NCBI RefSeq assembly: GCF_011762185.1 | Contig: NZ_JAASQJ010000001.1 | Span: forward strand, 186,001 to 250,000 | DNA from: Dyadobacter arcticus | Lineage (GTDB): Bacteria > Bacteroidota > Bacteroidia > Cytophagales > Spirosomataceae | DNA: 64,000 nt | Direction of reading: 5' to 3' | Shown here: positions 7,516-18,155 of the stretch, piece by piece | Position numbering within the stretch: the first letter of the stretch is position 1 | How the letters are laid out: every line of letters starts with the position of its first letter | Position numbers and translations under genes: made by a program | The notes under the pieces: model-generated | The model's database searches: none | The model's input: only the letters and a program-made list of their open reading frames with translations | Told to the model about the DNA's origin: nothing

Positions 7516-9456
7516 TCAACCGTAAACCCTGCGCATCCTTATGTGCTTTCCCGGGGTCAAAACCAATGGTACTTTTTCCACTTTCACTGCACTGCTGTCA
7601 AGTCCAAACCATTTATCCTCGGAAGTAGTAATGCTTTTTATTCCAAAATAGATTTTCATAATCACATCTTCCATCAAAGGCAGGTTATTCTCAATAGATA
7701 GGTAACGTTCCAGGACAATAAAACGAAAATCGCCAGTAATGTTCTGCCGGTTGAGCGATTCGTACCGACTGGTGATATCCACCTCATTATTGGATACCAT
7801 ATCCTCCACCACTTTTCGGAAGAAAAGGTTCATCCGCTGCTCAATCCGGAAGCCCAGGCGAAAAGTAACCTTAATCACGTCATCCTCTGCAAGTACATTC
7901 ACATGATAATCCATGGTGTAAGGCTCATCCGTTGTGTCCACGTGCACAAACCAGTAGATATCTGCCCGCTTTGGGCGTTTGTAAAAAATGGAGTAAATAA
8001 TCTTGCTCTCAATTTCAGATTCATGCGAGGCATTCGACATGAAAATCAAATGAGTAGAATATTTGGGGATGCTAATGTCGTTACTCAACTCTTTCAGTGG
8101 GCCAATGTACTTTTCCAAACTCTCAAACTCTGTAAGTCGCAGTTTGATATAAAAAGCTTTTAACCAAACGGTTATCACAAATGCAATAATCGTAGCCAGC
8201 AATAACGACACCCACCCTCCATGTGTGAATTTGAGAAGATTTGCTGCCAGGAAAGAACCTTCAATTGCAAGGTAGACAGCAAGAAAAACTGCGATTATTC
8301 CCTTATTGACATTGTTCACATAAAGATATACGGACATGAGCAGGGTCGTCATGATCATGGTTAAAGTTATTGCAAGCCCATAAGCTGCTTCCATGTGCGA
8401 CGACTCTTTGAAATACAATACAATACCTATGCACCCAGCCCACAGAAGCCAATTGACACTGGGAACATACAATTGCCCCTTTTTATCGCTCGGGTAAACC
8501 AGCCTTACTTTTGGCCAGAAATTAAGCCGTATTGCCTCCGAAATCAAGGTAAAAGAGCCACTTATCAACGCTTGGCTTGCAATTATAGTTGCCATGGTTG
8601 CAATGGCAATGCCAGGCAGCAAAAACCAGTCGGGCATGATTGCGTAAAACGGTTTTTGGCCATTCAGGTAACCTCCTGAATGCACAATAAGCCAGGCACC
8701 TTGTCCGAAATAATTGAGGATTAGGCAGGTTTTAACAAATATCCAGCTGATCCGAATATTTCCCCTGCCGCAATGCCCGAGGTCACTATAAAGTGCTTCG
8801 GCACCGGTCGTGCAAAGAAATACAGCACCAAGCATCCAGAAACCTCCGGGATGGTTGGCCAGCAGCTGATAACCGTAGTAAGGGCTGATCGACTTTAATA
8901 TCTCCGGATGCTCGATGACCTGCGAAAAGCCCAGCACGGCGAGCATCAGGAACCAGATCATCATGACCGGCCCAAAAGCCCTCCCAACGATGGTTGTCCC
9001 GAAAACCTGGATTATGAAAAGTAATGTTAGTATGCCAATTACAATTGGTATTGTCTGAATGTTCGGGTAAAGTAACCGTAATCCTTCAACCGCTGATGAA
9101 ACCGAGATGGGTGGTGTAATAATACCATCGGCAAGCAATGTGCTTGCACCAATGATGGCTGGAACTGTCAGCCAAGTAGCTTTCTTCCTTACCAAAGCAT
9201 AAAGTGCTAAAATTCCCCCCTCACCTTTGTTATCCGCCCTCAAAATCAGAATGACGTACTTGACGGTGGTTTGTAATGTAAGCGTCCAGAATATACACGA
9301 TACTGCGCCGTAGATGACTTCATCAGTTATTTTATCTGTACCAATAATTGCCTGCATAACGTACAGTGGCGATGTGCCAATGTCACCGAAAATAATACCT
9401 AGTGCAACCAGGAGACCGGCAGCGGAAGCTTTATCAAGTTGTTTGTGCGAACTCAT
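7516..9456 (-). CDS. kup: KUP-family potassium uptake transporter
   Basis: The 646-residue inner-membrane protein belongs to the K+ uptake permease family, which imports potassium probably with protons. The conserved N-terminal stretch ALGIIFGDIGTSPLYVMQ is near residues 18-35. About twelve transmembrane helices follow, including ADNKGEGGILALYALVR near 75-90 with the conserved acidic residues and the TGAEALYSDLGHCGR loop near 215. A soluble C-terminal domain of about 190 residues completes it. The length matches the family. No neighbouring gene points to a special role, and no c-di-AMP-related riboswitch was recognised upstream. Confidence 0.95.
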   Translation of the reverse strand: MSSHKQLDKASAAGLLVALGIIFGDIGTSPLYVMQAIIGTDKITDEVIYGAVSCIFWTLTLQTTVKYVILILRADNKGEGGILALYALVRKKATWLTVPAIIGASTLLADGIITPPISVSSAVEGLRLLYPNIQTIPIVIGILTLLFIIQVFGTTIVGRAFGPVMMIWFLMLAVLGFSQVIEHPEILKSISPYYGYQLLANHPGGFWMLGAVFLCTTGAEALYSDLGHCGRGNIRISWIFVKTCLILNYFGQGAWLIVHSGGYLNGQKPFYAIMPDWFLLPGIAIATMATIIASQALISGSFTLISEAIRLNFWPKVRLVYPSDKKGQLYVPSVNWLLWAGCIGIVLYFKESSHMEAAYGLAITLTMIMTTLLMSVYLYVNNVNKGIIAVFLAVYLAIEGSFLAANLLKFTHGGWVSLLLATIIAFVITVWLKAFYIKLRLTEFESLEKYIGPLKELSNDISIPKYSTHLIFMSNASHESEIESKIIYSIFYKRPKRADIYWFVHVDTTDEPYTMDYHVNVLAEDDVIKVTFRLGFRIEQRMNLFFRKVVEDMVSNNEVDITSRYESLNRQNITGDFRFIVLERYLSIENNLPLMEDVIMKIYFGIKSITTSEDKWFGLDSSAVKVEKVPLVLTPGKHIRMRRVYG

Positions 9457-9493
9457 TTGTAGTAATTAAGAGCGATAGGTTCCAGGCCTTCTT

Positions 9494-10474
9494 TTAGAAA
9501 GTGTAGAATTCATAATTGATTTTCCACTTGATTTCCTGACCTGGTTGGGCCGAAAGTTTAATGTAGGGTTCAGGGCATGAAGTGGTAGGGCACGCCCAGT
9601 ACACGATTTTTTCCAAAGGACGGTCGCAAGTCATTCTGACACCAGCCCGCGTTTTAGTGTTTTCAATTCGAATGTCGTAATCTTTGGCATTTGGCCCAAA
9701 ACCTTGCAGGCCAGCACTGAATACCTGATCTCCTTTCACGATTTCCCTAGTATAACTCAGCGCTTTATCTTTTGCATGGATGATGCTTCCAAAACCTTTT
9801 CCGTCTCCTTTTACATCAAAAGGAAATACGATCCGAATATTTTCATTGGACGGTTCCTTATCAATCATAAAAAAATTGTGATTATAGGTATTGGCTTCGA
9901 TGGGTTTGATACCGGTATTTTTCAGGCTGTGTTCTAAAATCAATTCCGGCTTACCTTTTACGAGTTTTAATGTTTTCTTGTAAACATAAGCGTACCCAAC
10001 GCCATCTACAAGCTCATGGGTAAACTCCACCTGATCTTTTTTTTGCTTTACCGTCCATTTTCCTGCATTTTTGATCGGATAGTCGGTAGCGAATGTATAT
10101 TTTTTATTGTCAGGCTTGACCAGCACCCCAACGCCAATCTTAACAAACTGTTCACCAGGCTTTGCTTCTTCGAAATTCAGAGGCGTAAACTCTTCTACCG
10201 GACCCATGATCGCGTCGTGCAACTTTGGGTCGTATGGCGCCTGGTTCCATTGACCAAAATAAGAATGCCCTTTATATTCCAGACTAGGAACAACTCCGGC
10301 CCAATCAAACCGCGTCCCCCGGTAATATCCTTTTGATTCATCTGGGAACAACTTTGCTTTAATAATGCCATTTGTGATGTCCGTCTCTGGAAATTCTACG
10401 AATTTGAATGCAGTGATGCCCAAAAACACGCACACCAAAATCAATAATAATTTCTTTTTCATTACAACATTCAA
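9494..10474 (-). CDS. Secreted or membrane-anchored protein, possible galactose-mutarotase-like fold
   Basis: The 326-residue protein has an N-terminal hydrophobic segment (KKLLLILVCVFLGITAF, about 7-22), after which everything looks extracytoplasmic. The mature part is beta-rich, with RGTRFDWAGVVPSLEYKGH near 50-70 and a central EHSLKNTGIKPIEANTYNHN near 185-205. The pattern of an N-terminal FDW segment, a TNTG-like turn and a YNHNFF histidine strand recalls the galactose mutarotase-like superfamily. No catalytic His/Glu pair could be placed with certainty. A second ATG (the MKKKLLL methionine) may be the true start. It ends 37 bp before kup begins and may be transcribed with it. Confidence 0.6.
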   Translation of the reverse strand: MNVVMKKKLLLILVCVFLGITAFKFVEFPETDITNGIIKAKLFPDESKGYYRGTRFDWAGVVPSLEYKGHSYFGQWNQAPYDPKLHDAIMGPVEEFTPLNFEEAKPGEQFVKIGVGVLVKPDNKKYTFATDYPIKNAGKWTVKQKKDQVEFTHELVDGVGYAYVYKKTLKLVKGKPELILEHSLKNTGIKPIEANTYNHNFFMIDKEPSNENIRIVFPFDVKGDGKGFGSIIHAKDKALSYTREIVKGDQVFSAGLQGFGPNAKDYDIRIENTKTRAGVRMTCDRPLEKIVYWACPTTSCPEPYIKLSAQPGQEIKWKINYEFYTF

Positions 10475-10533
10475 TGGTTTAGGATATCTACAAAAGAGGC
10501 GGAAGGATGATTATTAAACCCATTCCAAATAAA

Positions 10534-10579
10534 AGACAGTAAGTTAAAAATGCAGTATCACATTTTCACCTTACTGTCT
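10534..10579 (-). terminator. Terminator after the molybdenum hydroxylase operon
   Basis: Ten-bp arms (10534-10543 and 10570-10579) enclose a second AAAATG/CATTTT stem. On the minus strand the hairpin is followed by a short T-rich stretch (TTTATTTGG). It lies directly after the stop of the large subunit gene. Confidence 0.7.
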
Positions 10580-10600
10580 GATAATTTGTTTCAAGCAATC

Positions 10601-12745
10601 TCAGGATATGCCTTTAAATGCCTCTTCGTTGATAAATGGCTGGTTACGCAGACGTAGTTTTGTTGCTTTATAAAACGCATTTGCGACGGCACCGCCTGCT
10701 GGGGGCAATGCGGGTTCTCCCAAACCAGTCGGTGAGATACCATTATCTACAAAATGTACGTCCACTTCCGGAATTTCATTCATGCGTATCAATCGGAAGC
10801 CGTTGAAGTTGTTTTGGTCTGGCGTACCGTCTTTGAATGTCATATTTCCATACATCGCATGCCCAATCCCATCCACAACACCGCCTCTTACCTGCTGTAA
10901 AGAACCGCTTTTATTAATCACAATACCGCAGTCCACGGCAGCAATTACTTTTTTGAGCACCGGCTTACCTTTTTCGACAACTACTTCGCCAACCTGCGCG
11001 ACGTAAGATCTATGTGAAAAATAAACGCTGAATCCCTGATGGACACCCTTCTTTTTCCCCCAATTACTTTTTTCAGCTGCCATTTTAATCACAGCAATCA
11101 TCCGGTCGACGTCGTACTTAACATCTCCGGCAGGCGATTTCTTGGCTTTTTCCAGCAAAGCAAGCCTGAATTCAATCGGATCTTTCCCAGCAGCTTCGGC
11201 TACCTCGTCCAGAAAAGACTGTTCGGCATAAGCAAGAAAGTTGGTAATCGGTGCCCGCCATGGGCCGGTTGTTATAGGCGATTTGTGTTCAACAGAATCA
11301 ATCAGAAGGTTATCGACGGATCCTGAGGGAAAGTTATCTTCTCTGGTAGAGTTACCTGAATTCATTCCCACTCCCCTGAGTTTATATCCTATTAGTTCTC
11401 CACTCTTATCCAAAGCAGCCTCAAAACGATACCTTACTGCTGGGCGGTAAATGCCACCGGTCATATCATCTTCGCGGGTCCATATTACCTTAACCGGCGC
11501 TTTCATCAGTTTCGAAACATTAGCTGCTTCGATCACATAATCAGCTGCCAGTCTGCGTCCAAATCCTCCGCCTTGCCTGGTGATTTCAACGGTTATCTTT
11601 TCAGGAGCTATACCGGTCAGCTTGGCAACTTCTGTACGGGCGCGGTCTGGAGTTTGTGTCGGACCTACAAGTTCGACGCCGTCTTCACGAACATGCGCGA
11701 AAAAATTCATCGGTTCCAATGGGCTGTGAGGCAGGAAAGGACATTGATATTCTGCCTTTATAACCTTCGCAGCATTTTTGAAAGCGGTATCAACATCCCC
11801 ATTTTTCCGGCGGACGGTCGCCTGCCCGCTATCCATTAATTGAGCGAAAATCCGGTTATGATCGGCAGTACTTTCCAGATCTGCCGCTTTTTCGTATTCT
11901 ATCTTTAAAGTATCTTTTGCCTTTTTGACCTGCCAGGTGGATTTTCCGACGACTGCCACACTATTATCAAATGTTACTACATCCACAATTCCCGGCATTG
12001 ACTTAGCAACATCGGAATTGACCGATTTGAGCTTCAAGCCAAATGCTTTGGGTCGCTGAATTAAAGCGAAAAGCATTCCTTCGCGATAAAAATCCAGACC
12101 AAAAAGAGGTTTGCCAGTAGCTATATTGTTATTGTCAACATTACGAACGGATTGCCCGATCAGCTTGAATTCCTTTTCGTTCTTTAATTTTACTTCCGTC
12201 GGAGCGGTAAGCTTCGATGTCGCTTCGGCCAGTTCTCCATACGAAAGTGACTTACCCGACGCTTTATGTAAAACCTTATTACTTTCCGTGGTACATTCTG
12301 TTGCAGGTACTTTCCAGGTTGTAGCAGCCGCTTCCACCAATAAGTACCTTGCAGTTGCACCGGCTTTGCGAAGCCTTTCCCAAGAATGGGGAACTGCGCC
12401 GCTGCCTCCTGTAACCTGCCGCTCAAATATGGTGGTATCCAGATTCCCTTGAACAGTTTTTACTTTCTTCCAATCGGCATCTAACTCTTCCGCTACAATC
12501 ATCGGAAATGCAGTCTTAATTCCCTGCCCAATTTCAGGGTTTGGTGACACGATGGTAATGGTATTATCCGTGCCGATCGACAAATAGCTATTGAAATGAA
12601 TTAACCCAGCTGCAATATCCTTTGCATTCACAACTACGGGAAGTGCAGACGAATTGGACCAGTTAAATCCTAAAAATAGCCCACCACCCGCCGCAGCGGC
12701 CAGCTTCATGAAATCACGCCTCGATGTTTGCTCTAATGTTTTCAT
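10601..12745 (-). CDS. Molybdopterin-binding subunit of xanthine dehydrogenase family (isoquinoline 1-oxidoreductase beta-like)
   Basis: The 714-residue large subunit of a two-subunit molybdenum hydroxylase. It opens with a twin-arginine signal (TSRRDFMKLAAAAGGG, about 7-22), so it should be exported folded to the periplasm. Mo-cofactor contacts are seen as NPEIGQGIKTAFPMIVAEEL near 70-90, RQGGGFGRRLAADYV near 390, and the C-terminal GLGEPALPPAGGAVANAF block near 675, whose glutamate is the usual catalytic base. The duplicated fold and length match IorB/aldehyde dehydrogenase b-type proteins. The Fe-S subunit gene ends 2 bp upstream, so they form one operon. The substrate (N-heterocycle or aldehyde) cannot be read from sequence, and the separate FAD subunit of classic xanthine dehydrogenases is absent. 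Confidence 0.88.
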   Translation of the reverse strand: MKTLEQTSRRDFMKLAAAAGGGLFLGFNWSNSSALPVVVNAKDIAAGLIHFNSYLSIGTDNTITIVSPNPEIGQGIKTAFPMIVAEELDADWKKVKTVQGNLDTTIFERQVTGGSGAVPHSWERLRKAGATARYLLVEAAATTWKVPATECTTESNKVLHKASGKSLSYGELAEATSKLTAPTEVKLKNEKEFKLIGQSVRNVDNNNIATGKPLFGLDFYREGMLFALIQRPKAFGLKLKSVNSDVAKSMPGIVDVVTFDNSVAVVGKSTWQVKKAKDTLKIEYEKAADLESTADHNRIFAQLMDSGQATVRRKNGDVDTAFKNAAKVIKAEYQCPFLPHSPLEPMNFFAHVREDGVELVGPTQTPDRARTEVAKLTGIAPEKITVEITRQGGGFGRRLAADYVIEAANVSKLMKAPVKVIWTREDDMTGGIYRPAVRYRFEAALDKSGELIGYKLRGVGMNSGNSTREDNFPSGSVDNLLIDSVEHKSPITTGPWRAPITNFLAYAEQSFLDEVAEAAGKDPIEFRLALLEKAKKSPAGDVKYDVDRMIAVIKMAAEKSNWGKKKGVHQGFSVYFSHRSYVAQVGEVVVEKGKPVLKKVIAAVDCGIVINKSGSLQQVRGGVVDGIGHAMYGNMTFKDGTPDQNNFNGFRLIRMNEIPEVDVHFVDNGISPTGLGEPALPPAGGAVANAFYKATKLRLRNQPFINEEAFKGIS

Positions 12746-12747
12746 GG

Positions 12748-13209
12748 TCAGTTGGTTTTAGACGCTGCTACTTTTACGGCTTCCCGTATCCTATGGTAAG
12801 TTCCACAGCGACAGATATTTCCACTCATTGTCGAAACGATTTCCTCGTCAGTTGGCTTTGGTTTCTCTTTCAACAATGCCGCAGCAGTCATAATCTGACC
12901 TGCCTGGCAATATCCGCATTGGGCAACGTCCACTTCATCCCACGCTTTCTGAACCGGATGATCGCCTTTTTCAGATAAACCCTCAATGGTTGTAACTTTT
13001 GCTTTTCCCACTGCTGAAACCGGAAGAACACAAGATTTTGCCGCCTTCCCATCCAAATGCACAGTACAGGCACCACATTGGGATATACCACATCCGTACT
13101 TGGTGCCTACCAGACCAAGATTGTCGCGTAAAACCCACAGAAGCGGAGTATCCTGCTCCACATCTGCGTTGTACGCGCGATTGTTAATTGAAAGTTTGAA
13201 TAACGCCAT
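12748..13209 (-). CDS. [2Fe-2S] subunit of molybdenum hydroxylase (IorA-like)
   Basis: The 153-residue small subunit carries two [2Fe-2S] clusters that take electrons from the molybdenum centre. The N-terminal ferredoxin-like domain has CGISQCGAC (Cys40, 45, 48) and Cys60. The C-terminal helical domain has CGYC (98 and 101) and CRC (133 and 135). Length and spacing are standard for IorA/CoxS-type subunits. There is no signal peptide of its own, so it would be carried out with the twin-arginine large subunit, as is known for related complexes. It is the first gene of the pair. The electron acceptor is probably a periplasmic cytochrome or quinone (inference). Confidence 0.9.
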   Translation of the reverse strand: MALFKLSINNRAYNADVEQDTPLLWVLRDNLGLVGTKYGCGISQCGACTVHLDGKAAKSCVLPVSAVGKAKVTTIEGLSEKGDHPVQKAWDEVDVAQCGYCQAGQIMTAAALLKEKPKPTDEEIVSTMSGNICRCGTYHRIREAVKVAASKTN

Positions 13210-13276
13210 GGTGAATAATTATGTCTGAGTATGTTGATAATAAGGCAATTAATATGGTATACTACCCATCACTTAC

Positions 13277-13603
13277 CTATGCTTCTCCCCCGGGCCCGCC
13301 AAAGCTGATCGGAAAATTAAAGGTCGGTTCGCTATCTTGTGAACTTTGGATAGGCCCGTATTGATCCTCATATTTTTGAATGTTATCCATAAGCGCAGCT
13401 ATTAACCGCTTGGCGTGTTCCGGGGTGATAATAATCCTTGCTTTAACTTTCGCACGGGGTACTCCTGGCATCAGCCTTATAAAGTCCAGGATAAATTCAC
13501 TGTTGGAGTGGGCAATCATGGCTAAATTGGAGTAAACTCCTTCGGCCATTTCTTCTGATAATTCTACGTTGATTTGTTGTTCGTTTTCTTTATCCTCTTT
13601 CAT
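13277..13603 (-). CDS. DUF3467 domain protein
   Basis: The 108-residue cytoplasmic protein matches DUF3467. ELSEEMAEGVYSNLAMIAHS lies near residues 15-34, SEFILDFIRLMPG follows, and PEHAKRLIAALMDNIQKYE lies near 62-80. The family is small, conserved and widespread in Bacteroidota, but its function is unknown. The C-terminus is Pro/Gly-rich. In many Bacteroidota it sits close to rpoC, as here (138 bp upstream of the rpoC stop on this map, same strand). The rpoC terminator separates them, so it is likely its own unit, possibly transcribed with nothing else. Confidence 0.85.
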   Translation of the reverse strand: MKEDKENEQQINVELSEEMAEGVYSNLAMIAHSNSEFILDFIRLMPGVPRAKVKARIIITPEHAKRLIAALMDNIQKYEDQYGPIQSSQDSEPTFNFPISFGGPGGEA

Positions 13604-13690
13604 GAGTTGACGTTTGAAAAGCTGTTTGCTGCGAGTAGGTTATAAAGTTTGGTTGGGTAAATTACTAAAAATAAACAGCATCGAAAAGCA

Positions 13691-13723
13691 AAGAGCCGGT
13701 CTGCTTGCGCAGAACCGGCTCTT
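13691..13723 (-). terminator. Terminator of the rpoBC operon
   Basis: Ten-bp GC-rich arms AAGAGCCGGT (13691-13700) and ACCGGCTCTT (13714-13723) contain a nested CTGC/GCAG stem. On the minus strand a T-rich stretch follows. It lies 18 bp after the rpoC stop. Confidence 0.9.
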
Positions 13724-13741
13724 CTATGGACAGATATTCTG

Positions 13742-16700
13742 TTACACTAACTCTTTTTTCTTACGTGATTGTTTATCACGGGATTCAGTTAATGCATCGT
13801 ACTCTTCTTTCGATCCAACAATCAGGCTTTCGTATTGACGCATACCTGTACCGGCTGGGATAAGGTGACCAACGATCACATTCTCTTTCAAGCCTTTCAG
13901 TTCATCGCGTTTTCCACGAACCGCTGCTTCACTCAATACTTTGGTTGTTTCCTGGAACGAGGCCGCAGAAACAAAGCTTTCCGTACCTAATGAAGCTTGT
14001 GTGATCCCCATCAATGTTGGTTTCGCAACAGCTGCCTGAGCATCACGAGCGGTAACCAATTTAAGGTCACGACGTTTCAAGCTTGAATTTTCGTCACGCA
14101 AACGGCGCACAGAAACGATCATACCCGGCTTCAATGTTTCAGAGCTACCAGCGTCTTCAACCACTTTCAGATCAAGGATCTTATCGTTTTCTTCACGGAA
14201 CACAACACGGTCAACCGGCTGCATTTCGAGGAAGTTGGTGTCACCTGCATCAAGGATCTCCACTTTCTGCATCATCTGACGAACGATACATTCAATGTGC
14301 TTATCATTGATTTTTACACCTTGCAAACGATATACCTCCTGAATTTCATTCACAAGATATTCCTGAACAGCAGTTGGCCCTTTGATTGACAAGATATCAG
14401 CCGGCGTAATCGCTCCGTCAGAAAGCGGATCACCCGCCCTTACGAAGTCACCATCCTGAACCAGAATGTGTTTCGAAAGTGCGACCATGTAACGACGCTG
14501 CGTACCATCTCTTGATTCGATATGAATTTCGCGGTTACCACGTTTTACGCCACCGTATGAAACAACACCATCGATTTCGGAAACTGTTGCTGGGTTTGAA
14601 GGGTTACGTGCTTCAAATAATTCCGTTACACGTGGCAGACCTCCCGTAATATCGCGGGTCTTACCAACCACACGAGGGATTTTTGCCAAAGGCTGACCAG
14701 CTTTTATCGCTATGCCATTCTTCACAACCAAACGTGCTCCAACAGGAAGGTTATAGCCTTTTTCAGTTTGATCTTTCAATAACGTGCTCTTACCTTTTAC
14801 CACTAAAGCAGGGTTTTTGGTTTTATCACGTGTTTCAATAATCACAGACTCCTGGAAACCAGTTTGCTCATCAAATTCTTCACGATATGTAATTCCTTCT
14901 TCAATGGCATCGAAAGAGACGATACCTGTGAATTCAGAAAGAATTACTGCATGATATGGATCCCAGGTACAAAGCTCCTGTCCTTTAAGAACCTTGTCGC
15001 CTTCCTTTACCAAAAGGTGTGCACCATAAGGTACATTGTTCGAGATCAGCAATTGTCCAGTTTCAGGGTTTGTGATTTTCACTTCTCCGGAACGGCCCAT
15101 TACTACGGTCACGTCGTCCCCTTCTGAGTTAACAGACTGAACCAGACGAAGATCTTCAAAACCAATTACACCATCGAATTTCGCCTTGATGTTTGCTTCA
15201 ACAGAAATGTTGGAAGCTGTACCACCGACGTGGAATGTACGAAGTGTAAGCTGTGTACCAGGCTCACCGATTGACTGAGAGGCAATTACACCAACAGCTT
15301 CACCAATGTTAACCATATAAGCAGAAGCAAGTGAACGACCGTAGCATTTCGCACAAACACCATTACGGGTTTCGCAAGTCAATACTGAACGGATTTCAAC
15401 TGTTTCAATGCTTGTTTCATCAATATAAGAAGCAATCTCCTCTGTAATTTCCTGACCGGAAGCCAGAATCATTTCATTGGATAAAGGATCAAATACATCG
15501 TGAACACTTACACGGCCAAGGATACGCTCTGAAAGTGGTTCAACGATATCTTCATTGTCTTTCAAAGCTGAGATTGCAATACCGCGAAGCGATCCGCAAT
15601 CTGTTTCAATAACCACAACATCCTGCGCTACATCATGCAAACGACGGGTAAGGTAACCTGCATCCGCTGTTTTCAAAGCTGTATCTGCAAGACCTTTCCG
15701 TGCACCGTGGGTTGAGATAAAGTATTCAAGAACGTCCAAACCCTCTTTAAAGTTAGAAAGGATCGGGTTCTCAATAATTTCACCTGCACCACCAGCGATG
15801 TTTTTCTGAGGCTTGGCCATAAGACCCCTCATTCCACCCAACTGACGGATTTGCTCACGTGATCCACGCGCACCGGAATGCATCATCATATAGATGGAAT
15901 TAAATCCACCCTGATCTGTTTCCAATTGCTTCATCAATGTTTCTGTGATCCGAGAGTTAACACGAGTCCAGATATCGATCACCTGATTGTAACGTTCGTT
16001 TTCAGTGATAAGCCCCATCAAGTAGTTGCTCCAAACGTTTTCAACGTCTGCTTTGGCTTGCTCGATCAGCTTCTCTTTTTCTTCCGGAACCATTACATCG
16101 TTCAATCCCATTGATAAGCCGCCTTTGAAGGCCATCTGGAAACCAAGTTCTTTGATTTCATCAAGGAATTGAGCAGTACGGGCAACACCCGCCATTTTAA
16201 ATACCAAACCAATAATTTGCTGAAGTTTTTTCTTCGTCAACAATTCATTGATATATCCCACTTCCTCAGGAACTGCCTGATTGAAAAGGATACGCCCGGC
16301 CACTGTGTCAGTCAATTTGGTTTCAAATGTTCCGTCATCGTTACGAACTTTCAGACGGCATTTGATATTCGCGTGCTTCGAAAGTTTGCCTTCGTTGATT
16401 GCGATCACTACTTCATCAGGTCCGTAGAAGATTTTTCCTTCACCAATGATTGGATATTCAGGAGTACTTACACGTCCTTTTGTAACATAATACAGACCCA
16501 AAACCATGTCTTGCGATGGTACCGTAATTGGCGCACCGTTGGCAGGGTTAAGGATGTTATGAGAAGAAAGCATCAACATTGAAGCTTCCAAAACGGCTTC
16601 CTGACCCAATGGCACGTGAACGGCCATCTGGTCACCGTCAAAGTCAGCGTTAAATGCGGTACATACCAACGGGTGCAATTGGATCGCTTTTCCTTCAATC

Positions 16701-18064
16701 AGCTTGGGTTGGAACGCCTGAATACCTAGACGGTGAAGCGTTGGAGCACGGTTTAGCAGAACAGGATGTCCTTTCAAAACGTTTTCCAAAATATCCCAGA
16801 TTACAGGATCCTTGCGGTCTACGATCTTCTTAGCTGACTTTACAGTTTTAACAATTCCACGTTCAATCAGTTTACGAATGATAAATGGCTTGAATAATTC
16901 AGCAGCCATATCTTTCGGCAAACCGCACTCATGCAATTTCAATTCAGGTCCAACGACAATTACCGAACGACCGGAATAATCGACACGCTTACCAAGCAAG
17001 TTTTGACGGAAACGTCCTTGCTTACCTTTCAGCATGTCAGAAAGTGATTTCAATGCACGGTTACCTTCCGAACGTACCGCATTCACTTTACGGCTGTTAT
17101 CAAAAAGCGAATCAACCGCTTCCTGCAACATCCTCTTTTCGTTACGCAAGATTACCTCAGGCGCTTTAATCTCGATCAGACGTTTCAGACGGTTATTCCG
17201 AATGATTACGCGGCGATAAAGATCATTCAAATCGGAAGTTGCAAAACGACCACCGTCCAGAGGTACAAGCGGACGAAGTTCTGGTGGAATAACAGGTACC
17301 ATTTTGATTACCATCCATTCTGGGCGGTTTTCGATACGTGTGTTTGCATCACGGAAAGCTTCAACTACTTTCAAACGTTTTAGCGCTTCCGCTTTACGTT
17401 GTTGTGAAGTGTCCGTTGCAGCCTGGTGACGAAGTTCGTATGAAAGCTCATCCAGTTTGATCCGGTTTAACAGCATTTCAAGCGCATCGGCACCCATTTT
17501 CGCGATAAACTTATTTGGATCAGCATCCGGAAGCATTTGGTTTTCGCGCGGTAACTTGTCGATGATATCCAAATATTCATCCTCAGTAAGGAAGTCAAGG
17601 TAGCTTACGCCATCTTCTTCCTTAACACCAGGCTGAACCACAGCATATCGCTCGTAATAAATGATCTGATCCAGTTTCTTGGTAGACAATCCTAGCAAAT
17701 AACCAATTTTATTAGGCAAGCTGCGGAAGTACCAGATGTGTGCAACAGGAACCACCAATTCAATGTGCCCCATACGTTCACGACGCACCTTTTTCTCAGT
17801 AACTTCCACACCGCAACGGTCGCAGATGATACCTTTGTAACGGATACGTTTGTATTTTCCACAATGACATTCCCAGTCCTTTACAGGCCCGAAAATACGT
17901 TCGCAGAACAACCCACCCATTTCCGGCTTATAAGTCCGGTAGTTGATGGTTTCAGGCTGGGTTACTTCACCGAAGGAGCTCTCAAGGATAGACTCCGGTG
18001 ATGCCAGACTGATCGTCATTCTGGAAAAATCACTATTAAGTTTTTTGTTCTTTTTGAAAGACAT
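13742..18064 (-). CDS. rpoC: DNA-directed RNA polymerase subunit beta'
   Basis: The 1440-residue largest subunit of RNA polymerase. The N-terminal zinc site has Cys66, 68, 81 and 84. The catalytic loop NADFDGDQM is at 472-480 with the three magnesium-binding aspartates. The second zinc site is visible as CGSLRG followed later by [13 protein letters not shown]. The bridge-helix and trigger-loop region precedes it with [20 protein letters not shown]. The C-terminus ends in a lysine-rich tail ([14 protein letters not shown]). The length is typical of Bacteroidota. It is separated from rpoB by 91 bp containing a perfect hairpin and is followed by a strong terminator. Confidence 0.99.
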   Translation of the reverse strand: MSFKKNKKLNSDFSRMTISLASPESILESSFGEVTQPETINYRTYKPEMGGLFCERIFGPVKDWECHCGKYKRIRYKGIICDRCGVEVTEKKVRRERMGHIELVVPVAHIWYFRSLPNKIGYLLGLSTKKLDQIIYYERYAVVQPGVKEEDGVSYLDFLTEDEYLDIIDKLPRENQMLPDADPNKFIAKMGADALEMLLNRIKLDELSYELRHQAATDTSQQRKAEALKRLKVVEAFRDANTRIENRPEWMVIKMVPVIPPELRPLVPLDGGRFATSDLNDLYRRVIIRNNRLKRLIEIKAPEVILRNEKRMLQEAVDSLFDNSRKVNAVRSEGNRALKSLSDMLKGKQGRFRQNLLGKRVDYSGRSVIVVGPELKLHECGLPKDMAAELFKPFIIRKLIERGIVKTVKSAKKIVDRKDPVIWDILENVLKGHPVLLNRAPTLHRLGIQAFQPKLIEGKAIQLHPLVCTAFNADFDGDQMAVHVPLGQEAVLEASMLMLSSHNILNPANGAPITVPSQDMVLGLYYVTKGRVSTPEYPIIGEGKIFYGPDEVVIAINEGKLSKHANIKCRLKVRNDDGTFETKLTDTVAGRILFNQAVPEEVGYINELLTKKKLQQIIGLVFKMAGVARTAQFLDEIKELGFQMAFKGGLSMGLNDVMVPEEKEKLIEQAKADVENVWSNYLMGLITENERYNQVIDIWTRVNSRITETLMKQLETDQGGFNSIYMMMHSGARGSREQIRQLGGMRGLMAKPQKNIAGGAGEIIENPILSNFKEGLDVLEYFISTHGARKGLADTALKTADAGYLTRRLHDVAQDVVVIETDCGSLRGIAISALKDNEDIVEPLSERILGRVSVHDVFDPLSNEMILASGQEITEEIASYIDETSIETVEIRSVLTCETRNGVCAKCYGRSLASAYMVNIGEAVGVIASQSIGEPGTQLTLRTFHVGGTASNISVEANIKAKFDGVIGFEDLRLVQSVNSEGDDVTVVMGRSGEVKITNPETGQLLISNNVPYGAHLLVKEGDKVLKGQELCTWDPYHAVILSEFTGIVSFDAIEEGITYREEFDEQTGFQESVIIETRDKTKNPALVVKGKSTLLKDQTEKGYNLPVGARLVVKNGIAIKAGQPLAKIPRVVGKTRDITGGLPRVTELFEARNPSNPATVSEIDGVVSYGGVKRGNREIHIESRDGTQRRYMVALSKHILVQDGDFVRAGDPLSDGAITPADILSIKGPTAVQEYLVNEIQEVYRLQGVKINDKHIECIVRQMMQKVEILDAGDTNFLEMQPVDRVVFREENDKILDLKVVEDAGSSETLKPGMIVSVRRLRDENSSLKRRDLKLVTARDAQAAVAKPTLMGITQASLGTESFVSAASFQETTKVLSEAAVRGKRDELKGLKENVIVGHLIPAGTGMRQYESLIVGSKEEYDALTESRDKQSRKKKELV

Positions 18065-18115
18065 AATTAAAAAGTCGTTTGTCTGTTAGTCGAAACTCAA
18101 TTTTTATTGCATTTC

Positions 18116-18145
18116 TAAGGAGAGCTATATTTCAAGCTCTCCTTA
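18116..18145 (-). promoter_or_regulatory. Perfect hairpin in the rpoB-rpoC spacer
   Basis: Eleven-bp perfect arms (TAAGGAGAGCT at 18116-18126 and AGCTCTCCTTA at 18135-18145) flank an 8-nt loop and start 10 bp after the rpoB stop. No T run follows, so it is unlikely to be a full terminator. It could be an RNase processing site or an mRNA-end stabiliser. Confidence 0.6.
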
Positions 18146-18155
18146 CGACTATAAA

